A DNA stretch of 64,000 nucleotides, taken from NCBI GenBank assembly GCA_038246545.1, contig JBBRVW010000025.1, positions 1 through 64,000 on the forward strand, given 5' to 3'. The translations under genes and the position numbers were made by a program. Positions 1 through 8,542 of the stretch are shown here, piece by piece. Source of the DNA: JBBRVW01 sp038246545 (GTDB lineage: Bacteria; Actinomycetota; Actinomycetes; JACCUZ01). How positions within the stretch are numbered: the stretch's first letter is position 1; each line of letters begins with the position of its first letter. The notes under the pieces are model-generated. The model did not search any database. It was not told the origin of the DNA and saw only the letters and a list, made by a program, of their open reading frames with translations.

Positions 1-618
1 ATGCGCTGCCTCGGGTTGGTCGCGGTGCAGCCACGCGCCTACAAGCGCACCACCGTGCCTGGTGAGCAGCCGGTGGAGATCCCCGATCTGATCGACCGGG
101 ACTTCACCGCACCCGGGCCGGGCCAACGCCTGGTGGGCGACGTCACCTACCTGGCCACCGGTGAGGGCTGGCTGTATCTGGCGACAGTGATCGATCTGGC
201 GACCCGGATGGTCGTGGGTTGGCAGCTCGCGGCGCACATGCGCACCTGCCTGATCGTCGACGCCCTCGCCATGGCCATCGACTCCGGCCACGTCGAACCC
301 GACGCGATCTTCCACTCCGACCGCGGCACCCAGTACACCTCGGCCGAGTTCTCCCGGTTCTGCAAGGACAACCGCGTCCGGCGAAGCGTCGGGCGGACCG
401 GGGTGTGCTGGGACAACGCGGCCGCCGAGTCCTTCTTCGCCTCACTGAAGAACGAGATGTACCACCGCTGCACGTTCCCGACCAGAGCCCGAGCCCGCTT
501 CGCCGTCGCCGACTACATCGAGGTGTTCTACAACCGACGCAGGCTGCACTCCACCCTCGGCTACCGAACCCCGTTCGAAGCACTCACGCAGTTCAACATC
601 GCAGCAGCCGCTGCATGA
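1..618 (+). CDS. IS3-family transposase (OrfB), 5' end cut by window edge
   Basis: This is the DDE integrase of an IS3-type insertion sequence, which cuts and joins the element ends. The catalytic triad is visible: Asp in GDVTYL (about residue 47), Asp in HSDRGTQY (about 107) and Glu in AAAESFFASLK (about 143). It ends with the usual YNRRRLHSTLGYRTP tail. The reading frame is open at base 1, so the true start and the OrfA frame lie outside the window. The remaining 205 residues hold the whole catalytic core. It sits directly upstream of an IS256-type remnant, into which it probably inserted. The family assignment is secure; whether the element is complete and active cannot be judged here. Confidence 0.93.
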   Translation: MRCLGLVAVQPRAYKRTTVPGEQPVEIPDLIDRDFTAPGPGQRLVGDVTYLATGEGWLYLATVIDLATRMVVGWQLAAHMRTCLIVDALAMAIDSGHVEPDAIFHSDRGTQYTSAEFSRFCKDNRVRRSVGRTGVCWDNAAAESFFASLKNEMYHRCTFPTRARARFAVADYIEVFYNRRRLHSTLGYRTPFEALTQFNIAAAAA

Positions 619-630
619 TCAACCCCCGAG

Positions 631-655
631 GAACTGTCCAAGATTCTTGACACAC
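631..655 (+). repeat. probable right terminal repeat of the IS3 element
   Basis: Just after the transposase stop lies a stretch containing the palindrome CAAGATTCTTG (639-649), followed by GACACACCC. This position fits the right inverted repeat of an IS3 element. The left end is outside the window, so the repeat cannot be paired and the exact boundary is uncertain by several bases. Confidence 0.5.
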
Positions 656-662
656 CCAAAGG

Positions 663-970
663 TCGGTCCACTGATGGACGAGGCCAAGGCCGAGGTGCTC
701 GCGTTCACCGGCTTCCCCAAGGCCCACTGGCGCAAGATCTGGTCCACCAACCCCCTCGAACGGGTCAACAAGGAGATCAAGCGCCGCAGCCGCGTCGTCG
801 GCATCTTCCCCAACGCCTCCGCCGTGATCCGGCTCGTCGGCGCCGTGCTCATCGACATGCACGACGAGTGGATCGCCGGCGACCGCCGCTACCTATCCGA
901 GGAGTCCATGGCGCAGCTCAACACCACCATGGATACTGGTGACCACGCCGCCATCGAGAGCGGCAAGTAG
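663..970 (+). pseudogene. IS256-family (mutator) transposase, C-terminal fragment
   Basis: About 100 residues match the end of IS256/mutator transposases, including the stretch FPKAHWRKIWSTNPLERVNKE with the conserved W-STNPLERVNKEI pattern, the ASAVIRLVGAVL segment and the DEWIAGDRRYLS tail. Full-length members are about 400 residues, so roughly the first three quarters, including two of the three catalytic acids, are missing. Homology starts immediately after the IS3 terminal repeat, so the simplest reading is that the IS3 element inserted into or deleted the IS256 gene. It is not expected to be functional. Confidence 0.88.
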
Positions 971-1063
971 GGCACCGAGGACCCCCTCAAAGCCCACCAC
1001 CCCACGGGGCTCAGTCCAGTGACCTGCCATGGAAGAGTGCTGCCACCATCAACGGGAGCCGCT

Positions 1064-1357
1064 ATGCCGACGCTGCACATCGAACATCCGATCACTGACT
1101 TGGGCACCTGGCTAGCTGCGTTCAATCGCTTCAGCGAGGCACGCAAGAACGCGGGGGTGATCGCGCAACGAGTTCGTCAGCCGACTGACGACGAGAAGTA
1201 CATCTACGTCGATCTCGACTTCGATTCGGTCGAGGCGGCGACTTCGTTCAAGAAGTTCCTCGAAACGGCCGTCTGGGCGTCGCCGGAAGCCTCGCCCGGA
1301 TTAGGCGGCACGCCTAGAGCACGCGTCCTGACCGAGGTCGACACGAGCCACGATTGA
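1064..1357 (+). CDS. small conserved actinobacterial protein, ferredoxin-like fold suspected
   Basis: A 97-residue soluble protein starting MPTLHIEHPITDLGTWLAAF. I recognise the pattern (IEHPITD...W..AF.RF...R..AGV, then Y...DLDFD....A..F..FL...VWASPE) from small uncharacterised actinobacterial proteins that look like the dimeric alpha/beta-barrel (antibiotic monooxygenase-like) fold. No catalytic residue can be named. The start at 1064 gives the conserved N-terminus; an upstream in-frame start at 1019 would only add an unconserved leader. It lies alone between transposon debris and a decayed kinase gene. Confidence 0.7.
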   Translation: MPTLHIEHPITDLGTWLAAFNRFSEARKNAGVIAQRVRQPTDDEKYIYVDLDFDSVEAATSFKKFLETAVWASPEASPGLGGTPRARVLTEVDTSHD

Positions 1358-1433
1358 GGGCACCGCCCGGACGCGCGTAGTGGCCGGTTGAGCTCGGCCG
1401 CTGAACAGTGGCTCGATGCGCCGCAACTGGCAA

Positions 1434-1948
1434 CTACCGATCACACATCGTCGGCACTTCCTCGACGCGTGGCTCTCGGTTCGGCGCCCGTGAGGGCCTG
1501 GACAAGAACCCCACGGTGACGTCGAGAGACAGTGCTTGAGGGAGAACCGTTTCGCGGGCCCATCCAAGCGGATCGGCCCCTGAGTACCAGGCGCGCATGT
1601 CCTCCACGGTGAACTCGACCGCCTGCGGGCGTTCGGCGTGGCGGCGTGTGGTCTCGTCAAGGTCCACATCGAGGTAGATGGCTCGAATAACCCCAGCGCG
1701 GTCGGCCTGCAGACGGTCCAGCATGCCGCCGTAGCGTCCAGCCACGGGATCCCTTCGAGGAGTACGTGGATCCGTTGTCGAGGCAATGACGTACGACGCG
1801 ATCGATCAAGGACTCGTTGACCTGTCCTTCGCCTTCCTTCTTACGAAGCGGTTGACGCCGGAGTCCTGCTCGACCAATCCGATGCCGCGCCACGCGGCAG
1901 CACGTGCCGCCTTTGCCGCCGTCGACTTTCCTGAGCCGGAGGGCAGCT
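1434..1948 (-). pseudogene. P-loop kinase-like gene broken by three frameshifts
   Basis: Reading the minus strand across three frame changes rebuilds one protein. First comes a P-loop LPSGSGKST (about 1920-1945) and RGIGLVEQDSGVNR. The next frame gives LRKKEGEGQVNESLIDRVVR, the next IHVLLEGI, and the last GRYGGMLDRLQADRAG followed by AIYLDVDLDETTRRHAERPQ to the stop at 1434. The order matches small actinobacterial AAA/zeta-toxin-like kinases (P-loop, VEQD, LLEGI, YLDV-E-T--RH, WY). Each break is a net loss of one base. No intact start was identified upstream. It is either a dead gene or a victim of sequence errors; the substrate is unknown. Confidence 0.75.
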
Positions 1949-2174
1949 GGCTGGCGAGTTGCGTCGCCGTCAACGCTGACATCAGTCCGCGGTTCCATCG
2001 TTGCCAACCGCTGCTGCAGGATCACGGAGTTGGACTGCTCGAGGGCTATGTCCCGCCAGCACCTTCTGGACGCGGGCAAGCCACTGGTTCGCCGGATGAG
2101 GGCCGACCCGCTGGCGGCAGGACCACCCCGTCAGCGGCATTGACCATTCCTCTTCACCGGCGTCTTCTGTAGAG

Positions 2175-2927
2175 ATGGAGGAGATGCTTGTTCACGGACG
2201 CCGCCCGGACAGCGTGCCCACCTATGCACAAGAGCTCCTCGACCTGCTGCGCATCGCGGTGGTGGCCGGGGTGTGTGTCGGGATACTCGTCATCGGGCTG
2301 GGGAGCCGGCTCGCCATGCTCCTGCTGCGGGTCACCTCACCCGACGACGTGATCGGCGTGACGTCCGACGACGGTTTCGAGATCGGGCGGACCACGCTGT
2401 CAGGCACCTACAACCTCCTCGCCCTAGGCGCCGGGGTCGGGGTGATCGGAGCGCTGGCGTGCATCGCGGTCGCACCGTGGTTGATCGGCCCCGGCTGGTT
2501 CCGGCGTCTCACCGTGGGGATGACCGCCGGAGCGCTGGTGGGGTCCATGGTCATCGTGCCCGGCGGCATCGACTTCACCAGGCTTGAGCCCACCTGGTTG
2601 GCCGTTGCCCTCTTCGTCGGACTGCCCGTCGTTGCCGGGATCCTGTTGACTCTGGCAGTGGACCGCGTTGCAGCACCGGGATCCTGGACCAGGCGTGATC
2701 ACGTCGCCCTCTTGCTCCCCGTCGGGCTGCTCGCGGTGGTGCCGCTGACCCTCTTGGTGCTTCTGCCGGTCGCCCTCGTGGTGGCGGTGCTGCTGCCGGT
2801 GCGACGACTTCTCCTGACACCCCTGCTCGCCTCGCGGGTCGGGACGCTCGGGGTGCGGGGAGTCTTCTTCGTCATCCCCGTGCTGTCGTTCTTCGCGCTC
2901 GGCCAGGATCTGGCCGAACTCTACTGA
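2175..2927 (+). CDS. integral membrane protein of unknown function
   Basis: A 250-residue protein with about six hydrophobic segments: 25-50 (LRIAVVAGVCVGILVIGLG), about 80-105, 110-130, 138-160, 175-208 and a C-terminal segment near 225-245. There is a soluble loop of about 25 residues (SPDDVIGVTSDDGFEIGRTT) after the first helix. No catalytic or transport motif is recognised. The start at 2175 lacks a strong ribosome site; an ATG at 2184 is possible. Its last 56 bases overlap the convergent GrpB gene tail, so one of the two ends may be misdrawn. Confidence 0.65.
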   Translation: MEEMLVHGRRPDSVPTYAQELLDLLRIAVVAGVCVGILVIGLGSRLAMLLLRVTSPDDVIGVTSDDGFEIGRTTLSGTYNLLALGAGVGVIGALACIAVAPWLIGPGWFRRLTVGMTAGALVGSMVIVPGGIDFTRLEPTWLAVALFVGLPVVAGILLTLAVDRVAAPGSWTRRDHVALLLPVGLLAVVPLTLLVLLPVALVVAVLLPVRRLLLTPLLASRVGTLGVRGVFFVIPVLSFFALGQDLAELY

Positions 2928-3666
2928 GTAGCCCCAGTGCCGGCCGGGACGTTGCATGTGACGAACAACGCACGATGCTGATGAGCGGGCGCCTCGTTTG
3001 CCCTGCGTGACAGCACTCTCGGGAGAGGGGCAGCAGCACGCGGCCGTGCGGGTCCGCCAGGACGACGCCTGCGGTGGCTCCGGTCTGCACGTCGCGGGCG
3101 TGCGTCGGGTCGTCCCGAGGTGGGGCCTCCGACGTGTCGCGCACGCCGAGGACGTCGTTGACGAAGTCGTCCTTGTCACGTGCGTACGCCGTGAGGTCGG
3201 ACCCGTGCGCCTGCGCAAGATCGTGCTTCAGCTGGACGTATCGGGCCCGTTGGTCTGCGCGACGTCGAAGTGCGTCGCGGAAGGCGATCCGCCGTCTCCA
3301 CAGCAGGGACGTCGGCTCGGTCAGGTGCAGCTGGTGGGTGCGCTCCCACCAGTGGTCGGTATCCGGCCGGGAGAAGTAGTGCGCCTCCTCCGGGCGGTGC
3401 ACGCCGTGGCGGTAGCCGAGCGCGGTGACGGCCTCGATGGCGGCCGCGGCCTGGGTCAGGCTGCGGACCGGCGCCATCATGTCGATGATCGGCTTGGCCG
3501 CGAGGCCCGGGACCGACGTGGACCCGATGTGCTCCACAGGCCCGACCAGCCAGTCCGCCAGGGCGACCTCGAGACTGGCCCGCTCGTCCTCGAACAGCAC
3601 CACCCAGTGCGGGTCGTACGGGCTCAGCGAGATGGCGGCGGCGTCCCCAGCCTGGTCGTCCGTCAC
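2872..3666 (-). CDS. GrpB/UPF0157-family protein with unusual C-terminal extension
   Basis: Residues about 10-170 carry the GrpB signature, EHIGSTSVPGLAAKPIIDMM followed by the YRHGVH, HLTEP and RDALRRRADQRARYVQLK segments; the fold is nucleotidyltransferase-like. The function of GrpB proteins is not established. The family is usually about 170-190 residues, whereas this frame continues for about 90 more residues of low-quality sequence (from about SEAPPRDD), including TAGVVLADPHGRVLLPLSRE, which faintly resembles the start of a NUDIX domain. The tail overlaps the convergent membrane gene by 56 bases. The GTG at 3666, just beyond the acetyltransferase stop with GGGGA upstream, is preferred over an ATG at 3705. 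Confidence 0.82.
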   Translation of the reverse strand: MTDDQAGDAAAISLSPYDPHWVVLFEDERASLEVALADWLVGPVEHIGSTSVPGLAAKPIIDMMAPVRSLTQAAAAIEAVTALGYRHGVHRPEEAHYFSRPDTDHWWERTHQLHLTEPTSLLWRRRIAFRDALRRRADQRARYVQLKHDLAQAHGSDLTAYARDKDDFVNDVLGVRDTSEAPPRDDPTHARDVQTGATAGVVLADPHGRVLLPLSRECCHAGQTRRPLISIVRCSSHATSRPALGLLSRVRPDPGRARRTTARG

Positions 3667-3670
3667 GAGC

Positions 3671-4126
3671 TCATCGTTCCCCACGGGTCCGTAGCAGCAC
3701 GTCACACGAAGCAGCGAAACCGGCGCGTTCGTACAGCGAACGGGCCCGCTCGTTGGCGTGGACTGTGACGTGCTCGAGGCCGAGGGCGTCAGCGTGCCGC
3801 ACCACCGCCTTGATCAGGGCGGTGCCGATGCCGGCCGACCGGTTGTGGGGAACGACGTAGACGCTCTGGACGTCGCCGCAGAGCCGACCCTGCCCGCCGG
3901 GACGCGGCACCCTGGCCGCGATCGCGAGCCACGCCATACCCACCGCGGCCCCCGACGGGATCACGCCGAGGAACGGCACGTGTGACGCCTGGTGGGCCCC
4001 CCACCAGCGAAGCAGCTCCGCTGCGAAGACCGGCTCGGGACCGGCCGGGTGTTCGGGCTCGTCGAATTGTCCGAGCAGCCCGGCCATGTGCCCCATGTCA
4101 TCGGCGCCGGCAACCCTGACCTCCAT
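3671..4126 (-). CDS. GNAT-family N-acetyltransferase
   Basis: A 151-residue GCN5-type acetyltransferase. The acetyl-CoA site is visible as VQSVYVVPHNRSAGIGTALI (the R/Q-x-x-G-x-G/A loop), followed by HVTVHANERARSLYERAGF, the standard beta5/alpha4 ending. The substrate is unknown. The ATG at 4126 (MEVRVAGADD) is chosen because it begins the usual N-terminal strand; a start at 4174 would add an Arg-rich leader. The stop lies 5 bases from the GrpB start, so the two are probably co-transcribed. Confidence 0.85.
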   Translation of the reverse strand: MEVRVAGADDMGHMAGLLGQFDEPEHPAGPEPVFAAELLRWWGAHQASHVPFLGVIPSGAAVGMAWLAIAARVPRPGGQGRLCGDVQSVYVVPHNRSAGIGTALIKAVVRHADALGLEHVTVHANERARSLYERAGFAASCDVLLRTRGER

Positions 4127-4259
4127 GAGGAGCAAGCCTGCCTCATGTGCACGGGCTCGACGCGGCGCTGGCACCCGGGCGTAGTCCAGTCGACCGGTCC
4201 CTTCGGCAACCCGGCCGGATCCGTTCGACGCCCGGCGTGGTCACGCCTCCTGGCCATGA

Positions 4260-5201
4260 CTACCGGCGGCGCTTGGTGCTGCCGCCGCGGTCGCGCTGGA
4301 CCCGGTGACCAGCGACGGCGGCAAGCGTCGCCTCGAGCGCTGCCCGCGTCTCGGCGGTGGTCTGCTGGGCGACCCCGACGAACATGAAGTCGACCAGGGT
4401 CAGCTGCGCGAGACGGCTCGCCATCGCGCCGCTGCGGAACGTGGTCTCGCGCACAGCCGTGGTGAGCACGTGGTCGGCCACCTCGACGATGGGAGAGCGC
4501 GGGAAGTTGGTGAGGGCGACGGTGGTCGCTCCGCTACGGCGGGCCTGAGCGAGCGCGTCGATGGTGTCGGACGTGACGCCGGTGTGCGAGATGCCGATCG
4601 CCACGTCGCCGGGCTGCAGCAGGGCGGCGCTGGTCAGGGCGATGTGGGTGTCGGACCAGGCGAAGGCGATCTGACCGATGCGGTGGAGCTTCTGCTGGAA
4701 GTCCATCGCGACGAACGCGCTGGCCCCCACGCCGTACACATCGATGCGTCGGGCGGCGACGAGCGCGTCGACCACGGCCTGCAACGCCGCGACGTCCAGG
4801 TGGGACGCCGTCTCCTCGACCGCCCGGGCGTCGGCGAAGGCGATCTTCTCGACGATCGCCGCGAGGTCGTCGCCAGGACCGATGTCGCTGCCGACCACGC
4901 GCACACCGTTGTCCGCCCGGCCGGACTCGGTGGCCAGGGTCAGGCGGAGCTGCGGGTAGCCGGACAGGCCGAGGGTCCGGCAGAACCGGATGACCGTGGT
5001 CTCCGAGGTTGCGCACTTCTGCGCCAGCTCGGTGATCGTGCTGGCGGCGACCGCCCGCGGGTCCTCGAGCACCTCGTGCGCCACCCGCCGCTCGGAGAGC
5101 GACAGGGACGGCAGGATGGCGCGCAGCCGCACGGCCAGCGAGGCAGGACCCTGGCCGTCAGGGGACGACGGGGTGGCATCGGCCTTCGCGGCTCCGGACA
5201 T
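4260..5201 (-). CDS. RpiR/MurR-family transcriptional regulator (HTH + SIS)
   Basis: Residues about 22-98 form the RpiR helix-turn-helix (SLSERRVAHEVLEDP, STITELAQKCATSETTVIRFCRTLGL). Residues about 130-270 form a SIS sugar-phosphate domain (VYGVGASAFVAMDFQQKLHRIG and ISHTGVTSDTIDALAQAR). This family senses phosphosugars, and MurR of E. coli senses MurNAc-6-phosphate. It is the last gene of a minus-strand unit GH3-namZ-rpiR with a 19-base gap after namZ, so a MurNAc-6-P or GlcNAc-6-P ligand is a reasonable inference. No operator could be proven in the promoter regions of the island. Confidence 0.93.
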   Translation of the reverse strand: MSGAAKADATPSSPDGQGPASLAVRLRAILPSLSLSERRVAHEVLEDPRAVAASTITELAQKCATSETTVIRFCRTLGLSGYPQLRLTLATESGRADNGVRVVGSDIGPGDDLAAIVEKIAFADARAVEETASHLDVAALQAVVDALVAARRIDVYGVGASAFVAMDFQQKLHRIGQIAFAWSDTHIALTSAALLQPGDVAIGISHTGVTSDTIDALAQARRSGATTVALTNFPRSPIVEVADHVLTTAVRETTFRSGAMASRLAQLTLVDFMFVGVAQQTTAETRAALEATLAAVAGHRVQRDRGGSTKRRR

Positions 5202-5219
5202 GAAGAAAAGTTACAGCGG

Positions 5220-6590
5220 TCAGGTCGCCGACGGCGAAGAACCCGCGAGGCCGCCGCCGTACGGGCCGTACAGCAGGTGCTCACGTCGCCTGGAGTCGAA
5301 CGCGGCCAGCTCGTCCTGCCACGCGGCCACGACCTCGTTGGTCGATGCGCCGGCGTCGACCATCGTCCGGAACCTCGTCGAGCCGGTCAGCTTGTCGATC
5401 CAGTTGTCCGAACGCCAGGCGAAGTCAGATCCGTAGATCCTCTTGGCCGCCACGATCATGGCGGTGCCGGTGCGCAGGGCGTCGAAGGTCGACGGGTCGG
5501 TCACCTGCAGCTGCACGCCCGCGCAGGACTTGTTGACGTGCTTGGAGAACGTCGGCGTGAAGTAGGCCTCCCGGATCAGCACTCCCGGATGCTTCTGGTC
5601 GCGCAGCTCCTGCGCCCACCGCTCGTCGAGGTACGGCGCGCCGACCAGCTCGAACGGCCGGGTGGTGCCCCGGCCCTCGGACAGGTTGGTCCCCTCGAAC
5701 ATGCAGGTGCCGGGGTAGACCAGCGCGGTGTCGGGGGTCGGCATGTTGGGCGACGGCAGGACCCATGGCAGTCCGGTGTCGGCGTACGCCTGCCGGCGGT
5801 CCCAGCCACGCATCCGCACCACGTCGACCTTCAGCGGCTGGTCGGTCTCGTCCGGGAGGTACTCCGCGGCGAAGAGCAGGGCCAGCTCACCGACGGTCAT
5901 GGCGTGCTGCTGGCAGATCTCACGGCGCCCGACAAACGTCGCGAACGCCCGGTCGAGCACCGGGCCGCGCGGCGCGCGTCCGGTCGTCGGGTTGGGCCGG
6001 TCCAGGACGACGAAACGCTTGCCGGTCACGGCGGCCGCGACCATGCAGTCGTACATCGTCCAGATGTAGGTGTAGAACCGCGCACCGGCGTCCTGGATGT
6101 CGAACACCATCGTGTCCACGCCGGAGCGACGGACGATGTCGGCCAGCGCGTCGCCGCTCTTCAGGTAGGTGTCCCAGACGGTCAGCCCGGTGCGCTCGTC
6201 GACGTAGCTGCCCTCGGAGCCGCCGGCCTGTGCCGTGCCCCGGAACCCGTGCTCCGGTCCGAAGACGGCCACCAGATCCACCTGGTTCGAGGCCGCCATC
6301 ACATCGACCTCGTGGGTCAGGTCCGGCAGCACCCCGGTCGGGTTGGTGACGATGCCCACCTTCTGACCGCGGAGCACGTCGTAACCGCTGGAGATCAGCT
6401 CCTGGGCACCGGTCCGCACCGGCCGGCCGCCGCTCGGCGCGGTGGCCGCCGCGGCCGGGCCGGCCAGTGTCGGTCCGGCGGCCACTCCTGCGGCCGCGGC
6501 ACCCAGGGCGCCGAGAAAGCCCCGTCGGCCGAGGCCGGGCGGCCGGGTCTGCGTGTGGGTCGGGTCGGTCATGGTGTGCTCCTGACTCAT
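5220..6590 (-). CDS. namZ: NamZ-type exo-beta-N-acetylmuramidase (DUF1343), Tat-exported
   Basis: This 456-residue secreted enzyme belongs to the DUF1343/NamZ family, which releases MurNAc from the non-reducing end of peptidoglycan fragments. Family landmarks are visible: VGIVTNPTGV, VFGPEHGFRG, VDTMVFDIQDAGARFYTYIWT, FVVLDRPNP, LPSPNMPTPDTALVYPGTCMFEGTNLSEGRGTTRPFE (segment about 290-330) and a C-terminal WRSDNWIDKLTGS. The N-terminus has a twin-arginine motif GRRGFLG followed by a hydrophobic Ala-rich core, so export by Tat is likely. It overlaps the upstream GH3 gene by 4 bases (ATGA), indicating translational coupling; the two enzymes would alternately trim GlcNAc and MurNAc. Confidence 0.93.
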   Translation of the reverse strand: MSQEHTMTDPTHTQTRPPGLGRRGFLGALGAAAAGVAAGPTLAGPAAAATAPSGGRPVRTGAQELISSGYDVLRGQKVGIVTNPTGVLPDLTHEVDVMAASNQVDLVAVFGPEHGFRGTAQAGGSEGSYVDERTGLTVWDTYLKSGDALADIVRRSGVDTMVFDIQDAGARFYTYIWTMYDCMVAAAVTGKRFVVLDRPNPTTGRAPRGPVLDRAFATFVGRREICQQHAMTVGELALLFAAEYLPDETDQPLKVDVVRMRGWDRRQAYADTGLPWVLPSPNMPTPDTALVYPGTCMFEGTNLSEGRGTTRPFELVGAPYLDERWAQELRDQKHPGVLIREAYFTPTFSKHVNKSCAGVQLQVTDPSTFDALRTGTAMIVAAKRIYGSDFAWRSDNWIDKLTGSTRFRTMVDAGASTNEVVAAWQDELAAFDSRRREHLLYGPYGGGLAGSSPSAT

Positions 6591-8368
6591 GGCGTGGACG
6601 TCAGGCCGTGGCCGAACGGGTAGAGCGTCGTGCCCGGGTCACTGGCTGTGGGGATGGCGACCGGCAGCAGGCCGGCGGGCTGGACCTCGCCGAAGAGCAC
6701 CCGGGCCAGGGACTCGATGGAGATCGCGGTGGTGGAGTAGGTCGCGAGGTAGGTCGGCGCGTCGGTGAAGTACGCGATGTCGTAGGGGTCGCGCACGGCC
6801 ACCACGACGACAGGTTTGCCGGTGGCCAGCAGCTGCTTGACCAGCTTCTGCTGACCGGCACTCGTCCAGGCCCTGTTCGTCGCGACCACGACCTGGTCGC
6901 TGGTCTGCGCCTGCGCCACGGCAGCGGTGATGGTGGCGTCGCTCGGCGCGGTCCCGGTGTTGTACGCCGTCGCGGCCGGTCCGCGGGCGGAGATCCGCTC
7001 GGCGAGGCCGGGGGTGACACTGGCGCCGGTGACGAGGACCTTCTGGGCGCCCTTGGCGAGCGGCAGCGTGTCGGCGTCGTCCTTCACCAGGGTGACGGTG
7101 GCGTCGGTGATCTCCTGGGCCCGCTGCTGGTGCGCAGCGGTGCCTACCAGGGAGCTGACCTTGGACTCGTCGACGAAGACGTTCTTGGGCTTGAAGAGAC
7201 CGCGAGTCATCTTCAGCTGCAGCACGCGGTGCACCGACTGGTCGATCCGGTCCTCGGTGAGCTCACCGGAGCGCACGGCGTCGAGCACGGCGTTGTAGGC
7301 GATGTCCAGCTTGCCGGGGGCGGGCATGAGCAGCTGGTCGACACCGGCCTTCAGCGCCAGCACCGGGATGCGGTCGTCGCCGAAGCCGTCGCGCACGCCC
7401 TGCATGGTCAGGGCGTCGGTGATGACCACGCCGTCGTAGCCCATCTCGCCCCGCAGGATGTCGGTGATGATCGGCTTCGAGAGGGTCGCCGGCACCTCCG
7501 ACGGGTCGAGCGCGGGGACGACGATGTGGGCCGTCATGATCGCGTCGATTCCGCGGCTGATCGCGGCCCGGAAGGGCGGGGCGTCGATGCGCTCCCACTC
7601 CGCGCGGGTGTGGGTGATGATCGGCACGCCGTAGTGGCTGTCGGTCGCCGTGTCGCCGTGTCCGGGGAAGTGCTTCGCGGTGGCGGCCACGTTCGCGCTC
7701 TGGTAGCCGTCGACGCTCGCCGCCACCAGGTCGGACACCAGCGACGGGTCGGAACCGAACGACCGCACACCGATGACCGGGTTCTGCGCGTTCACGTTGA
7801 CGTCGGACACGGGTGCGAAGTTCTGGTTGATGCCGATGGCCCACAGCTCCTTGCCGCTGATCCGGGCCGCGTCATAGGCATTGGGCACGCTGCGTCCCGC
7901 GCCCAGCGCCATGTTGCCCGGCAGCTGGGTGGCCGGCGGTCCGACCCGGGTGACCACCCCGTGCTCCTGGTCGGTGGTGATCTGCAAGGGGATGCCGGAC
8001 CGCTGTGAGGTCGCCACCCGCTGCAGGCCGTTGGACAGGCCGGCGATCTGCTCGGGGTTCGCCACGTTGTTCGACCAGGCGAAGTAGATGACTCCGCCGA
8101 CGTGGTACTTCTCGATCAGCTCCTTGCCGTTCGCGACACCGAGGTCCTGCTCGTTGTGCGCGACGTCGGCCGGGTCGGTCGTGTCGGCGGTCTGCCCGTA
8201 GGCGTAGGTGACGAAGAGCTGCCCGACCTTCTCCTCCAGCGTCATCCGCTTGATGATCTGGTCGATCCGGTCGCTGCTGGCCGCCGCCGGTCCACCCACA
8301 GAGGTCAGCGCGACCGCACAGGCCACGAGCAGGAGCAGAGGTCGGAGTCGGGCGCGGATCTCGGGCAC
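6587..8368 (-). CDS. nagZ: secreted glycoside hydrolase family 3 beta-N-acetylglucosaminidase
   Basis: 593 residues with an N-terminal signal peptide (RPLLLLVACAVALTSVGGPAAA). The GH3 NagZ-type core includes the KHFPGHGDTATDSHYGVP loop (Asp-His dyad typical of N-acetylglucosaminidases) and VVITDALTMQGV with the nucleophile Asp. The C-terminal GH3_C-like domain follows (VLVTGASVTPGLAERI to the FGHGLTSTP end). It would release GlcNAc from muropeptide or chito-oligosaccharide ends outside the cell. The GTG at 8368 follows a good TGGAGG ribosome site. First gene of the GH3-namZ-rpiR unit; the 175 bases upstream (8369-8542) should hold its promoter. Confidence 0.93.
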   Translation of the reverse strand: MPEIRARLRPLLLLVACAVALTSVGGPAAASSDRIDQIIKRMTLEEKVGQLFVTYAYGQTADTTDPADVAHNEQDLGVANGKELIEKYHVGGVIYFAWSNNVANPEQIAGLSNGLQRVATSQRSGIPLQITTDQEHGVVTRVGPPATQLPGNMALGAGRSVPNAYDAARISGKELWAIGINQNFAPVSDVNVNAQNPVIGVRSFGSDPSLVSDLVAASVDGYQSANVAATAKHFPGHGDTATDSHYGVPIITHTRAEWERIDAPPFRAAISRGIDAIMTAHIVVPALDPSEVPATLSKPIITDILRGEMGYDGVVITDALTMQGVRDGFGDDRIPVLALKAGVDQLLMPAPGKLDIAYNAVLDAVRSGELTEDRIDQSVHRVLQLKMTRGLFKPKNVFVDESKVSSLVGTAAHQQRAQEITDATVTLVKDDADTLPLAKGAQKVLVTGASVTPGLAERISARGPAATAYNTGTAPSDATITAAVAQAQTSDQVVVATNRAWTSAGQQKLVKQLLATGKPVVVVAVRDPYDIAYFTDAPTYLATYSTTAISIESLARVLFGEVQPAGLLPVAIPTASDPGTTLYPFGHGLTSTP

Positions 8369-8542
8369 GGTGCCTCCAGGGGCGGGGGGAGCGCGCCGGG
8401 GGCGGCGCGAGTCGGCAGGGGGACGACGACGAGCGGGCTCGTCCGAAACCCAGCAACGTTAGTTTGCTGATTCGCGTAAGTTACCTACACTACGACCGTG
8501 GTCAACGGTCGAACCAGCCAAGAACGGCCCGAACTGACCGCG
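8369..8542. promoter_or_regulatory. promoter region of the GH3-namZ-rpiR unit
   Basis: A non-coding stretch between two minus-strand genes. It is locally AT-richer than its surroundings near 8450-8500 (AACGTTAGTTTGCTGATTCG), as expected for a promoter. No clear palindrome typical of DasR or a defined RpiR operator is seen by eye. Confidence 0.4.

Noticed and set aside
4305..6623. A very long plus-strand open frame opposite rpiR and namZ
   Set aside because: It is Arg/Gly/Val-rich, has no recognisable domain and mirrors well-conserved genes on the minus strand; typical of antisense frames in high-GC DNA.
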